In this document: one piece after another, positions 1 through 8,514 of the stretch
How positions within the stretch are numbered: position 1 is the stretch's first letter
How the letters are laid out: every line of letters begins with the position of its first letter
Origin: Leptothoe kymatousa TAU-MAC 1615
Lineage (GTDB): Bacteria > Cyanobacteriota > Cyanobacteriia > Phormidesmidales > Phormidesmidaceae
Assembly (NCBI RefSeq): GCF_018739865.1
Contig: NZ_JADOER010000009.1
Coordinates: 124,001-188,000, forward strand
DNA: 64,000 nt
Reading direction: 5' to 3'
Notes under the pieces: model-generated
Seen by the model: the letters and a program-made list of their open reading frames with translations, nothing else
Database searches by the model: none
Told to the model about the DNA's origin: nothing
Translations under genes and position numbers: made by a program

Positions 1-539
1 AATAATTGCTCGGCGGTAATGGCCAACGCGATAGTTTCGGGCACGATCAACGGGCTTGGCCCCTCGTGGAATGTGGGTAGCTGATCGGGTTGATAGATGG
101 CGACGGAACGATCGGCTGGGTCGATTAGCCAGCCGAGACGACAGCCATATTGCAAACAGTAAACGATATTGTTGACAACACGGTTCTGTGCTTGGTCCGG
201 TGAGAGAATTTCGATGGTCCAATCGGGGGGACGAGTCACGTTATCCAGCGGTTCGCCGTCATCATCTAGGGCGATGTTTTGCCAGCGAAAAACGGCAATG
301 TCGGGAACAATGGAGCGGGTGCCAAAGCTACAGCGCAGTTCTGGGAAGGCATAGGCGATTTGGGAGCCTTCGGTCACTGCGTTGATGGTGTTGCAGAGTT
401 TTAGCTGCAGGCGGCTATGTTTGCCTTTGGGAATTGGCTTTTGGGTGATTTTGCCGTCTATAAATTCACTGGCCGGAGTGGTCTCTGGCAGCGTCAGGAA
501 ATTATTGAGGGTAAGGGGTTTGGGGATGGCCTGGGTCAT
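1..539 (-). CDS. Uma2 family endonuclease-like protein (DUF820), C-terminus cut by window edge
   Basis: The minus strand is open from an ATG at 539 (start M-T-Q-A-I-P-K-P-L-T-L) to the window edge, about 179 codons. It shows the usual Uma2/DUF820 pattern: an N-terminal EFIDGKI-type segment, a middle PDIAVFRW stretch, then PPDWTIEILSPDQ and a CLQYGCRLGWLIDP block. The conserved acidic residues of PDIAVF and EILSP are the putative PD-(D/E)XK-like metal site. Uma2 genes are amplified in cyanobacteria, and their cellular role is not established. The gene lies 61 bp downstream of the NB-ARC/TPR gene on the same strand. The last residues lie outside the window. Confidence 0.85.
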   Translation of the reverse strand, partial: MTQAIPKPLTLNNFLTLPETTPASEFIDGKITQKPIPKGKHSRLQLKLCNTINAVTEGSQIAYAFPELRCSFGTRSIVPDIAVFRWQNIALDDDGEPLDNVTRPPDWTIEILSPDQAQNRVVNNIVYCLQYGCRLGWLIDPADRSVAIYQPDQLPTFHEGPSPLIVPETIALAITAEQL

Positions 540-600
540 GGTTAAACCAGGAAGCATTGGATGTATTGTAGCGTAGGTCCTGGGTGGCCGTGCCCATTGC

Positions 601-2376
601 TTATTGTTCGGAATCGTTGGACAACAGATTTTTTAGGATGGATTGGGTGAGGGGATGATCTGAAAGTTGTTGGGTTTGGTTTGTTTCGATCACCTTTTGT
701 AAGAGACCAACAAAGTTTTTAAAGAAGATTTTTGTGTGGGGATGGTCTTGGCCTAAAACAGTTTGGGCAATGGTGACAGCTCGAACAAACATTTTTTCTG
801 CATCACCATAACGTTCCATCTGACCATAGAAATAAGCAAAATTATGTAAACTAATGGCGGTGGAGGGATGATCAGGCCCGAGTTGCGCTTCTCGGATTTC
901 TAAGGATCGCGCATACAGCGGTTCCGCTTCGCTGTAGCGCCCCATTGATTCGTACAGCCCAGCCAGATTATTCAGACTCGTGGCGGTGGAGGGATGATCA
1001 GGCCCGAGTTGCGCTTCGCTGATTTCTAAGGATCGCGCATACAGCGGTTCCGCTTCGCTGTAGCGCCCCATTGATTCGTACAGCCCAGCCAGATTATTCA
1101 GACTCGTGGCGGTGTCGGGATGATCGAAGCCAAACCGTTCCTCCGTCATTTCCAAACGCCCTTTATACCAGCGTTCAGCTTCTGGCCAGAGGCTTTGACT
1201 CTGATAAAACCTGGCTAAACCAGTAAATACCCAACCTGGATTGTCATCATCCGCCAGAACATGATTAAGCCCTGTAGCTACCAATGCCATATGGGGCAAG
1301 CCTAAACCCACCTTGGGCAGGTCATATTTCCTAACCATGGGTTCAATAGCGCTAGCAAAGTTAGTCACTGCGACGGCCACGCCTTTTTGCAATGTAGACG
1401 TTTGATCACTGAGTTCAGTTTCTAATTTACTCACCGTAAATTCACGGATTAACTGATGCAGCTGATAGCTTCCATCATTATCACCCTGTAACAAATTACG
1501 CCGCACCAATTCCCCATCCAGCCCATCCTCCAAATCCTCCTCATCCCACTCCGGCAGCGCCCCCTCAATCAACCCCTGCGGTATCGGTGCCGCCGCAAAC
1601 ACCGCCAACAGCCCCATCAACGTTTTCGTCCCTGGGGTCAAATCCTGCCAGCTCAGCTCAAACGCCGCCTCTATGGAATACTCATAGGCAATCTCCTCCG
1701 GCAATGTCCGCATCGCCTTCGCATCCAGCCGCTTCCGCTCCAGCCGCTCCAGCAATTTCGCAAACGACACATTGGGATGCAGCGCCAAATATCGCGCAAT
1801 TAACTCCACCCCCAAGGGCAACCGCCCCACCCACTTACATAGCGCCTCCGCTTCCGTCTGTTGCCGCCGCACCCGGTCCCCGTCATCCATCAACCGAGTC
1901 AGCAAGTCCATGGCCTCATCCAGGGGCAACACCCCCAAATCCAACCGATCCACCGGCCTGCCAAACCGCTGCCGCGAGGTCATCAACACCCGAAAGCTGG
2001 TCTGGTCTACGGGCAAACAGTCTTTGACATCACCATAGGCCTGCACATCATCCAACAACAACAGCCGCGGCCCTGGAAACGTTTCACACCAGCGGTCGTA
2101 ACACCACTTTGCCTGGGCCGCACCATCCGTTATGCCATCCGGCAACTGCCAGTCAAATTTTGTTTTTACTGCACTTACTAACAGTGTGGCCAGGTTCTGT
2201 TCTTTTACCTTAAAATACCAGCGCCCACCGGGGTATTGTTCCTTTGCCGTGCGCACATACTGCTGGGCCAGGGCAGTCTTGCCAATGCCACCCATGCCCG
2301 ACACCGCAGTAATGGCCACCTGGTCCGAGTTGTTTAGCTTCTTACCAAGGTCATCCAGCTCATTTTGTCGCCCCAC
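601..2376 (-). CDS. NB-ARC/TPR (STAND) protein, main part; open frame continues upstream to an in-frame TAG
   Basis: This is a STAND-type NTPase. After the GTG at 2376 a P-loop GMGGIGKTALAQQY appears, then Walker B RLLLLDDV, a VLMTSR sensor and GRLPLGVELIARYL, the NB-ARC equivalent of GLPLA. The C-terminal third carries kinesin-light-chain-like 42-residue TPRs (LNNLAGLYESMGRYSEAEPL). Such proteins act as ligand-triggered oligomerising switches. The frame stays open upstream to 2454 (PDYGLENLVAREFVGRQ), and the residues before GRQ are typical of the family, so the GTG is probably not the native start. A single TAG at 2455-2457 separates it from 2455-2838 in the same frame; together they look like one gene. 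The state may be a pseudogene, a split gene or readthrough. Confidence 0.85.
   Translation of the reverse strand: MGRQNELDDLGKKLNNSDQVAITAVSGMGGIGKTALAQQYVRTAKEQYPGGRWYFKVKEQNLATLLVSAVKTKFDWQLPDGITDGAAQAKWCYDRWCETFPGPRLLLLDDVQAYGDVKDCLPVDQTSFRVLMTSRQRFGRPVDRLDLGVLPLDEAMDLLTRLMDDGDRVRRQQTEAEALCKWVGRLPLGVELIARYLALHPNVSFAKLLERLERKRLDAKAMRTLPEEIAYEYSIEAAFELSWQDLTPGTKTLMGLLAVFAAAPIPQGLIEGALPEWDEEDLEDGLDGELVRRNLLQGDNDGSYQLHQLIREFTVSKLETELSDQTSTLQKGVAVAVTNFASAIEPMVRKYDLPKVGLGLPHMALVATGLNHVLADDDNPGWVFTGLARFYQSQSLWPEAERWYKGRLEMTEERFGFDHPDTATSLNNLAGLYESMGRYSEAEPLYARSLEISEAQLGPDHPSTATSLNNLAGLYESMGRYSEAEPLYARSLEIREAQLGPDHPSTAISLHNFAYFYGQMERYGDAEKMFVRAVTIAQTVLGQDHPHTKIFFKNFVGLLQKVIETNQTQQLSDHPLTQSILKNLLSNDSEQ
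863..1113 (-). repeat. Tandem 126-bp near-identical TPR-coding units
   Basis: Two consecutive 126-bp units (42 codons each) within the STAND gene are almost identical at DNA level, including the stretch encoding RYSEAEPLYARSLEI and LGPDHPSTATSLNNLAG. Synonymous positions are conserved too, which points to recent unit duplication or gene conversion rather than old TPR repeats under protein-level selection. Confidence 0.85.
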
Positions 2377-2454
2377 AAACTCGCGGGCAACAAGATTTTC
2401 AAGACCATAATCTGGGGTGGTTTTCTTCGGCGGTTCCCCTCCCGGCGACTGTAG

Positions 2455-2838
2455 CTAAAGGTTGAGGGTGACGTTATCAATGCGTCCCTGGTTAAGGATG
2501 CCAATTTTATCTGCCAGCTTACCAGCATTCACCACACCCGCAGAGTTGGCCGCATCGGCAACAGCCTCCACACCGGCCTTAATTTCAGGATCTGCCTGGG
2601 CAATCTTCTCAACTTCCTCAATAATCTCGGCATCAATAATATCCGAGTCTCCGGGAAGAGACTTTTGGCTTGCCGCCTGTTCCAACTTAGCCACCGTATC
2701 AGGAGATTTACGTCGCAGGGCATCCAGCAGCTTGCCACCTCTTTCCATGGCCTTTTCACCCATGGTCTCACCCGTTTTCTCCAACATTTTGGTCAGGACA
2801 ACGGTGGCAGCAGCAACGGCAATGGTCAATGGATCCAT
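2455..2838 (-). CDS. N-terminal helical domain of the same STAND gene, terminated by an in-frame TAG
   Basis: This 127-residue frame starts at the ATG at 2838 (MDPLTIAVAAATVVLTKMLE). The N-terminus is a familiar opening of cyanobacterial NB-ARC/STAND proteins: a hydrophobic helix followed by EKTGE and KSPDTVAKLEQA. The protein ends GRIDNVTLNL, just where homologues normally run on into the NB-ARC region. The stop TAG (2457-2455) is followed in the same frame by about 27 sense codons and then the P-loop region. I therefore read this as the 5' part of the gene continuing in 601-2454. A longer upstream extension to 2994 is open but proline/glycine-rich and overlaps repeat-like DNA, so it is less likely coding. 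Confidence 0.65.
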   Translation of the reverse strand: MDPLTIAVAAATVVLTKMLEKTGETMGEKAMERGGKLLDALRRKSPDTVAKLEQAASQKSLPGDSDIIDAEIIEEVEKIAQADPEIKAGVEAVADAANSAGVVNAGKLADKIGILNQGRIDNVTLNL

Positions 2839-3062
2839 GGGCAGCGTAGAGATTTTGCACCTACGTTTTAGCAACTCTGCTTGATATTTGCCAGTCCCCC
2901 AACCGGGTACCTTCAGCAACCTATGGCAAAGACCAACACCTAACCCCCTCCGGGGAGGGGCACCGGGGTGGGTGCCAACCGGGCCATCGCTCAACCCACC
3001 CCAGAAAAAAGTTTGCTACGAATATTTTCGCTTTGAAAAAAGGATTTTTATTTATCGATTAA

Positions 3063-3446
3063 ATGGTGGGCAATGCCCGTCCTCGTTGGGCATGCCCCAT
3101 CGGGAATCTGCCTGTGTATCAACTGCTTCAACTGGTCCATCTGATTTTGCTGCACATCATGCAGTGGCTGCAGCCCTACCTCAGCCCCATTTGCTTTGTG
3201 CTGGCCTGGTCTGTGGTCATCCTTGGCCTCTGGCAAATGGTGGCCGCCACCCGCGATGGTGTGCAGCGAGCCCAAACCATGCATCGTATTCCCTGCGCCG
3301 ATTGCAGCTTTTTTACCAACCAGTCAGTGCTGAAGTGTCCGCTACACCCCACCAGCGCCATGTCGGAAGATGCCATCGACTGCACCGACTTTGAAATAGA
3401 TAGCCCCATTGTGGCGGCCCAGCAGCGGTTAAATAGCTATAAATAA
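3063..3446 (+). CDS. Conserved cyanobacterial small membrane protein, function unknown
   Basis: About 127 residues if translation starts at 3063; an internal ATG at 3159 (MQWLQPYLSP) is an alternative. One clear transmembrane segment (FVLAWSVVILGLWQMV) is followed by a cysteine-bearing cytoplasmic or periplasmic tail with the pattern RIPCADCSFF, LKCPLHP, then IDCTDFE. The spaced Cys residues (CxxC, C, C) suggest metal or disulfide chemistry. I recognise this tail as a recurrent cyanobacterial hypothetical family but know no assigned function. Start choice is uncertain because no clear ribosome-binding site decides it. It stands alone between oppositely oriented and unrelated genes. Confidence 0.7.
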   Translation: MVGNARPRWACPIGNLPVYQLLQLVHLILLHIMQWLQPYLSPICFVLAWSVVILGLWQMVAATRDGVQRAQTMHRIPCADCSFFTNQSVLKCPLHPTSAMSEDAIDCTDFEIDSPIVAAQQRLNSYK

Positions 3447-3921
3447 TTGGGAGTCTGGCGACGGTTCCCTAAAGCCCTCCGAGCATGGGCTAAATCTTCA
3501 GCCCCTCCCTAAAGCCATTGAAGGGCAAGAGGTTTGGCCATTTTCTTCTGACCCATGCATACACGGTAGCCATTAAAGGGAGCCAATGCAGCATTTTGAA
3601 CCGTAGGCCGAAATGTGTGTACACCGAGCCTTGCCAAAGATAACCAACGGAGGGGTTTAGATCCTCTCACAATGGCTATTAATCTTCATTCAAATAAAAA
3701 TAATTCGGGGGGTGTCGTCAGTTAGGATCTGGGTGGGGCAATATCATCCTCAGGTTAAGGCTAGCTGAATTTTTCCGGACCTTTATGGTTTGGCAAAGTT
3801 ACATCAAACATTGGTGGTAAGTCAGCCTTTTTTGCGCCATTACCACAAATAGCGGGCAATCTGATACACATAGCTGATTGTGTGTTTCCTGACTCCGCTA
3901 GAAAACCGTTGGAACGTTGCA
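3447..3921. other. Intergenic, 475 bp, nothing assigned
   Basis: Both strands were read. There is no convincing coding frame, tRNA-like fold or tandem repeat. The segment presumably holds the promoter of the glycosyltransferase that follows, but no clear -35/-10 pair stands out. Confidence 0.4.
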
Positions 3922-4803
3922 ATGATTTCGATTTTTATTTTGACCCACAACGAAGAAAGAGATATTGCAGCGTGCATTGAGTCAGCTTTAATTTCCGATG
4001 ATGTGATTGTGGTGGATTCGTTTAGTAGCGATCGCACCGTCGAAATCGCCGAAAACTATCCCGTACGCACCGTTCAACACACCTTCGAAAGCCACGGCAA
4101 ACAGCGTACCTGGATGTTGCGCAACGTCCCCACCAAACACCAGTGGGTGTATCTACTAGAAGCCGACGAACGGATGACGCCGGAACTGTTCAACGAATGT
4201 GTGGCGGCGGCCCAGGCGGGCGAACACGTGGGCTACTATGCCGCCGAGCGGGTCATGTTTATGAACCGCTGGATCCGCCACAGCACCCAATATCCCCGCT
4301 ACCAGCTACGGCTGCTAGACAAAGACTATGTTTGGTTCGACGACTATGGCCACACCGAGCGGGAAGTGTGCGATGGTTCCACCGGCTTTCTAACAGCCAC
4401 CTACCCCCACTACACCTGTGGCAAAGGTCTCAACCGCTGGATCGAAAAGCACAACCGCTACTCTACTAACGAAGCGGCAGAGACCATCAAACAACTCTCG
4501 GACCACGGCGTAGACTGGCGGACACTATTCTTTGGCCGTTCCGAAGTAGAACGCCGCCGCGCCCTCAAAGATCTATCCCTGCGGCTGCCCTTTCGCCCCG
4601 TGGTGCGATTCTTCTACATGTACATTTTTTTGGGCGGCATTTTAGACGGCCACGCCGGATTTACCTGGTGCATGCTCCAAGCCTTTTATGAGTATCTAAT
4701 CACCCTAAAAGTGTGGGAACTACAAAACGGCTACACCAGCGACGTAGACCTCACCACGCCATCGCCACAGCAAGAACCGAAAGAACTCGCCAGAACAACT
4801 TAG
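3922..4803 (+). CDS. Family 2 glycosyltransferase, LPS core/WaaE-like
   Basis: Translation from the ATG at 3922 gives MISIFILTHNEERDI, the beta-strand and loop typical of GT2 (GT-A fold) enzymes. The frame also opens at 3880, but the preceding 14 residues are not family-like. DSFSSDRT follows, then YLLEADERMTPEL, where the ExDE segment occupies the DXD position that binds the nucleotide-sugar metal. The C-terminal third (RFFYMYIFLGGILDGHAGF) is hydrophobic and matches the membrane-associating end of WaaE/LpsO-like transferases. About 293 residues is normal length. The likely role is transfer of a sugar to a lipopolysaccharide core or other cell-surface glycan; donor and acceptor cannot be told from sequence. 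Confidence 0.85.
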   Translation: MISIFILTHNEERDIAACIESALISDDVIVVDSFSSDRTVEIAENYPVRTVQHTFESHGKQRTWMLRNVPTKHQWVYLLEADERMTPELFNECVAAAQAGEHVGYYAAERVMFMNRWIRHSTQYPRYQLRLLDKDYVWFDDYGHTEREVCDGSTGFLTATYPHYTCGKGLNRWIEKHNRYSTNEAAETIKQLSDHGVDWRTLFFGRSEVERRRALKDLSLRLPFRPVVRFFYMYIFLGGILDGHAGFTWCMLQAFYEYLITLKVWELQNGYTSDVDLTTPSPQQEPKELARTT

Positions 4804-5094
4804 AACGTTCTTCACCAGACGAATATCGACAGAGAGAATTCGGAAGTAGGAAGCCTGGGGAGAATTCCTAACGGTTTCGTTTGAAATTAACGGTTTAACG
4901 AACAAATAGTTGGGTTCGGATAACTGTGGACAAACTAACCCCAGAAGACAGGGCTACTTTTTACCTTGTTACAGGGCTGCATTTTGCCTTGCATAGATTA
5001 GGTTCAACGAACAATGTTTGTGAACTATACCTGAAAAATTAGGCAATTTAAGAAGGCTCTGGGTCATGGCCCAAAGCCTTAATTATTTAGTGAT

Positions 5095-6243
5095 ATGTTG
5101 ACCCAGGCTAAATCTCTAGCACAATATCTGCTAACCCTTGCCCACAACCATCAAACCGGTGAACTTATTGTCGAGTCGGGCACCGGCGAATGTTGGAAGC
5201 TTTATTTTTATTCGGGGCGATTAATTTACGCCACGGGGGGGCGGCATCCTGTGCGGCGATGGTACCGTTCGCTAAAACGCCATAACGATCAGTTTTCTAG
5301 TCGCTGGTTTACCTACATGCACACCCCCGGCGACTATTGGGAAGTGGACTTTATTCACCAGGCGGTGCAGCGCAAGTTTATCTCGCTAAACCAGGCAAAG
5401 GCCGCATTTCGCAGCATTGTGGAAGAGGTGGTGCTGTCCCTGACGGACTACCCGGCAGAACATCTACGCTGGCATGACAACCGGGTGGTGGGGCAACAGG
5501 CGCTGTTTGTGTCGGTGCAGCAGTCGTTGGTGCGATCGCGCCGTATCTACAGCCGCTGGAAGGCCGTTGCTGGCGACCACCTGCCCACCGTCGCCCCCCA
5601 CGAGCTTCCCTACCTCTCACCCATCATCATCAATGCCCGAGGGCTACAGGTACACCTATCCGCCGCCAGCTATAAGCGCGTCAGTCGCTGGATGCAGGGG
5701 AACGTCACCCTCTGGGATATTGCCGCCCAAACCCAACGCCCCATGGCCGACGTCGTCAAAATGCTGGTGCCCTTAATTTACGAAGGCTGGGTCGACCTCC
5801 TCCCCATTGACGATATTCCAGCGCCCCATACCACCCGGCCCCTCTCCCAGGCCATGAAGCCGAAAACCAAGGGGTTAGTAGCCTGCATCGACGACAGCCC
5901 CCTGGTCAGCAAAGTCATGGCCGAACTCTTACAGCCCATGGGCTATGAAGTCTTACCCATCACTCGCCCCGTCGAACAAATTTCCATCCTCACCCAGCAT
6001 CGCCCAGACCTCATTATTCTGGATTTGATCATGCCGAACATCAGCGGCTATGAACTTTGTAAATTCCTGCGCAATACCAAAGAATTTTACAAAACCCCCA
6101 TCATTATCTTGACCGGGCGCGATGGCATGATCGATCGGGTGCGGGCCAAAATGGTCGGTGCCGACGACTTCCTCGCCAAACCCCCCGCCCCGGAAAAAAT
6201 TGCCCAGCTATTGAATAAGCATATTGCGACAAAGGATACCTAG
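5095..6243 (+). CDS. PATAN (DUF4388) domain response regulator, PatA/PixG type
   Basis: The 382-residue protein has an N-terminal PATAN domain (about 1-125; [29 protein letters not shown]), a linker with a helical segment, and a C-terminal receiver domain (about 260-376). The receiver has the acidic pocket D266/D267 (CIDDSP), phosphoacceptor D310 (LIILDLIMP), T340 and K362 (FLAKPP), so it looks phosphorylatable. Proteins of this architecture (PatA, PixG, PilG-like) work in cyanobacterial phototaxis/pilus control or heterocyst patterning. No histidine kinase, CheW or MCP gene is adjacent here, unlike typical pix/pil operons, so the partner is unknown. The first codon ATG at 5095 fits the PATAN start ([12 protein letters not shown]). 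Confidence 0.9.
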   Translation: MLTQAKSLAQYLLTLAHNHQTGELIVESGTGECWKLYFYSGRLIYATGGRHPVRRWYRSLKRHNDQFSSRWFTYMHTPGDYWEVDFIHQAVQRKFISLNQAKAAFRSIVEEVVLSLTDYPAEHLRWHDNRVVGQQALFVSVQQSLVRSRRIYSRWKAVAGDHLPTVAPHELPYLSPIIINARGLQVHLSAASYKRVSRWMQGNVTLWDIAAQTQRPMADVVKMLVPLIYEGWVDLLPIDDIPAPHTTRPLSQAMKPKTKGLVACIDDSPLVSKVMAELLQPMGYEVLPITRPVEQISILTQHRPDLIILDLIMPNISGYELCKFLRNTKEFYKTPIIILTGRDGMIDRVRAKMVGADDFLAKPPAPEKIAQLLNKHIATKDT

Positions 6244-6326
6244 GCCCCAACAAGCTGGGCGAACCATTGCCCATTCCCCAGTCCCCCCATACAATTAATT
6301 CCTGCAAACTTACCGACCCTGAACGC

Positions 6327-7862
6327 ATGCCCAGCTCCCAGCCCGATGCTCAAAACCCCCGCGAAATTCGCGCTGCTCGCCTACAAAAAGTAAGCGATTT
6401 GAAACAGCTGGGCCTCAATCCCTATGCCTACACCTGGGACATCAGCCACCAGTCCGCCCAACTCCAGAAACAATTTGCTGACCTACCCAACGGAGAAGAA
6501 GCAGACTTTAAAGTCAGCATCGCCGGTCGCATCATGGTGCGGCGGGTATTCGGCAAGCTGGCCTTTTTTACCCTGCAAGACGAAACTGGCTCGATTCAGC
6601 TATTTCTAGACAAAAAGACCATCCAGGCCGCCATGGCCGACACCGATGAACAAGCCTTTACCCACCTAAAACAGCTCACCGACGTGGGCGACTTTATGGG
6701 CGTGAGGGGCATCATCAAACGCACCGATAAGGGCGAACTATCGGTGAAAGTCAGCACCTATGCCATCCTCACCAAGGCGCTACAGCCCCTGCCCGACAAG
6801 TGGCACGGCCTCACCGACGTGGCCAAACGCTACCGCCAGCGCTATGTGGATCTAATCGTCAATCCCGAAGTGCGCGATACATTTCGCAAGCGGGCCCAAA
6901 TCACCGCATCCATTCGCCGCTATCTTGACAATCAAAACTTTATCGAAATTGAGACCCCCGTTCTACAATCCGAACCCGGTGGTGCCGACGCCCGTCCGTT
7001 TGTCACCTACCACAACACCCTAGACATGGAGCTCTATCTGCGCATTGCCACAGAGTTACACCTAAAGCGGTTGATTGTGGGCGGCTTTGAGCGGGTCTTT
7101 GAAATGGGTCGCATCTTCCGCAATGAGGGCATTTCCACCCGGCACAATCCAGAATTTACCTCCATCGAGCTATACCAGGCCTACGCCGACTACCACGACA
7201 TGATAGACATTACCGAAGCCCTGATTGTCAATGCCGCAGAAGAAGTCCTGGGCACCACCCAAATCACCTACCAGGGAGAGGCCATTGACCTCAGCACCCC
7301 CTGGAAGCGCATCACCATGCACGATGCGGTGGCGGAAAAAACAGGCATCAACTTTGCTGAGTTTACTGAGCTGGATGCCGCTAAGGCCGCCGCCAAAAAG
7401 GCCGGTCTCCACGGCATCGACGACTGCCCCAGCATTGGCCACATCCTGAATGAAGCCTTTGAGCAAACGGTGGAAACCACCCTGATACAGCCCACCTTTA
7501 TTACGGACTACCCGGTGGAAATTTCCCCACTGGCTAAGCCCCACCGAGCCAAGCCCGGCCTAGTGGAACGCTTTGAGCTATTTATTGTGGGTCGCGAAAC
7601 CGCCAATAGCTTTTCGGAGCTAACGGATCCGGTGGACCAGCGCCAGCGCCTAGAAGCCCAGGCGGAGAAAAAAGCCGCAGGGGACCTGGAGGCCCACAGT
7701 TTAGATGAGGACTTCGTGACAGCATTAGAGTATGGCATGCCTCCCACCGGCGGCATGGGCATGGGGATCGACCGGCTGGTGATGCTTCTCACCGACTCCC
7801 CCAGCATCCGCGATGTGATTGCGTTTCCCTTGCTAAAACCAGATCAGTCCGGGTCTGATTAG
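6327..7862 (+). CDS. lysS: Lysyl-tRNA synthetase, class II
   Basis: This enzyme attaches lysine to tRNA-Lys. The N-terminal OB-fold anticodon-binding domain includes [15 protein letters not shown] and [10 protein letters not shown]. The class II core has motif 2, [11 protein letters not shown] followed by [15 protein letters not shown], and motif 3, [14 protein letters not shown] chose the ATG at 6327 ([19 protein letters not shown]) because it sits just before the conserved helical start; the frame also opens at 6267, but that part overlaps the intergenic sequence after the previous gene. The length of about 511 residues is normal. The stop codon TAG (7860-7862) is embedded at the start of a tandem repeat array. 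Confidence 0.97.
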   Translation: MPSSQPDAQNPREIRAARLQKVSDLKQLGLNPYAYTWDISHQSAQLQKQFADLPNGEEADFKVSIAGRIMVRRVFGKLAFFTLQDETGSIQLFLDKKTIQAAMADTDEQAFTHLKQLTDVGDFMGVRGIIKRTDKGELSVKVSTYAILTKALQPLPDKWHGLTDVAKRYRQRYVDLIVNPEVRDTFRKRAQITASIRRYLDNQNFIEIETPVLQSEPGGADARPFVTYHNTLDMELYLRIATELHLKRLIVGGFERVFEMGRIFRNEGISTRHNPEFTSIELYQAYADYHDMIDITEALIVNAAEEVLGTTQITYQGEAIDLSTPWKRITMHDAVAEKTGINFAEFTELDAAKAAAKKAGLHGIDDCPSIGHILNEAFEQTVETTLIQPTFITDYPVEISPLAKPHRAKPGLVERFELFIVGRETANSFSELTDPVDQRQRLEAQAEKKAAGDLEAHSLDEDFVTALEYGMPPTGGMGMGIDRLVMLLTDSPSIRDVIAFPLLKPDQSGSD

Positions 7863-8096
7863 GTTCTTGGGGCTAAAGCAAAATCCATGGCACCAGGGCT
7901 GACTGGGTTCTTGGGGCTAAAGCAAAATCCGTGGCGCCAGGTCTGACTAGGATTTTTGGGCTAAAGCAAAAATCTATGGCACCAGGGCTGACTAGGATTT
8001 TTGGGCTAAAGCAAAAATCTATGGCACCAGGGCTGACTAGGATTTTTGGGCTAAAGCAAAAATCTATGGCACCAGGGCTGACTAGGATTTTTGGAC
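7861..8096. repeat. Tandem 44/45-bp repeat directly after lysS
   Basis: Five full units and one partial unit lie head to tail: 7861-7904 and 7905-7948 (44 bp each), 7949-7993, 7994-8038 and 8039-8083 (45 bp each), and a partial unit from 8084. The consensus runs AGGATTTTTGGGCTAAAGC, then AAAAATCTATGGCACC, then AGGGCTGACT. The last three full units are essentially identical and the first two more diverged, as expected of recent expansion at one end. The first unit overlaps the lysS stop codon. A 45-bp unit keeps a frame open (RIFGLKQKSMAPGLT per unit), but there is no ribosome-binding site and the 44-bp units break it, so I treat the array as non-coding. Confidence 0.95.
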
Positions 8097-8514
8097 TAAT
8101 TTGGCCTAATTAGATCAATGCTAAAACCAAAGCAGTAGGGTCTAATTAAAATTATTTGGTCAAAGTGATTAAACTAGAGGGAATGCTGCTGAGTACATAT
8201 ACAGTGGCGCAGTCTTCTGCCAGTGTTCGGGGAAACCTTATTAGTGGTCTTGAATACTGCACTATGAGATCTCGGCGGTTCCCTTACACCGTTGCTGATG
8301 TACGGGCAGAAAACTGGCTGTAATAGGTGACCTTAGCCTGAAAATTACGGTCATACTGCTTCCATACACCAGCAATATTGCCTTATCGGTTGCTGATATA
8401 GGGCAGACACAATTTAGACAACACCCTGCTGAGCAGGGTGCTGACGCTCACAGCTTCCCAAAGCTCAGCAAATCCCCCAATTAATATATTTATTGCGAAC
8501 TCGTATAAATCACT
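8097..8514. other. Intergenic, 418 bp upstream of the cyclase gene
   Basis: No coding frame was found. The segment is moderately AT-rich near 8480-8514 and presumably contains the promoter and leader of the cyclase gene. No recognised riboswitch or operator. Confidence 0.35.

Noticed and set aside
2839..2994. Upstream extension of the STAND N-terminal frame to 2994
   Set aside because: Residues before MDPLTIAV are Pro/Gly/Arg-rich and lie in GC-rich intergenic-repeat-like sequence; homologues begin at MDPLTI.
7861..8096. CRISPR array
   Set aside because: Units abut directly without unique spacers; the same holds for 30751-31077 and 47164-47273. No cas genes were seen.
7931..8113. Repetitive peptide RIFGLKQKSMAPGLT repeated in one frame after lysS
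   Set aside because: The frame exists only because three units are 45 bp; the older 44-bp units break it, and there is no ribosome-binding site, so I kept it as a non-coding repeat (noted under findings).
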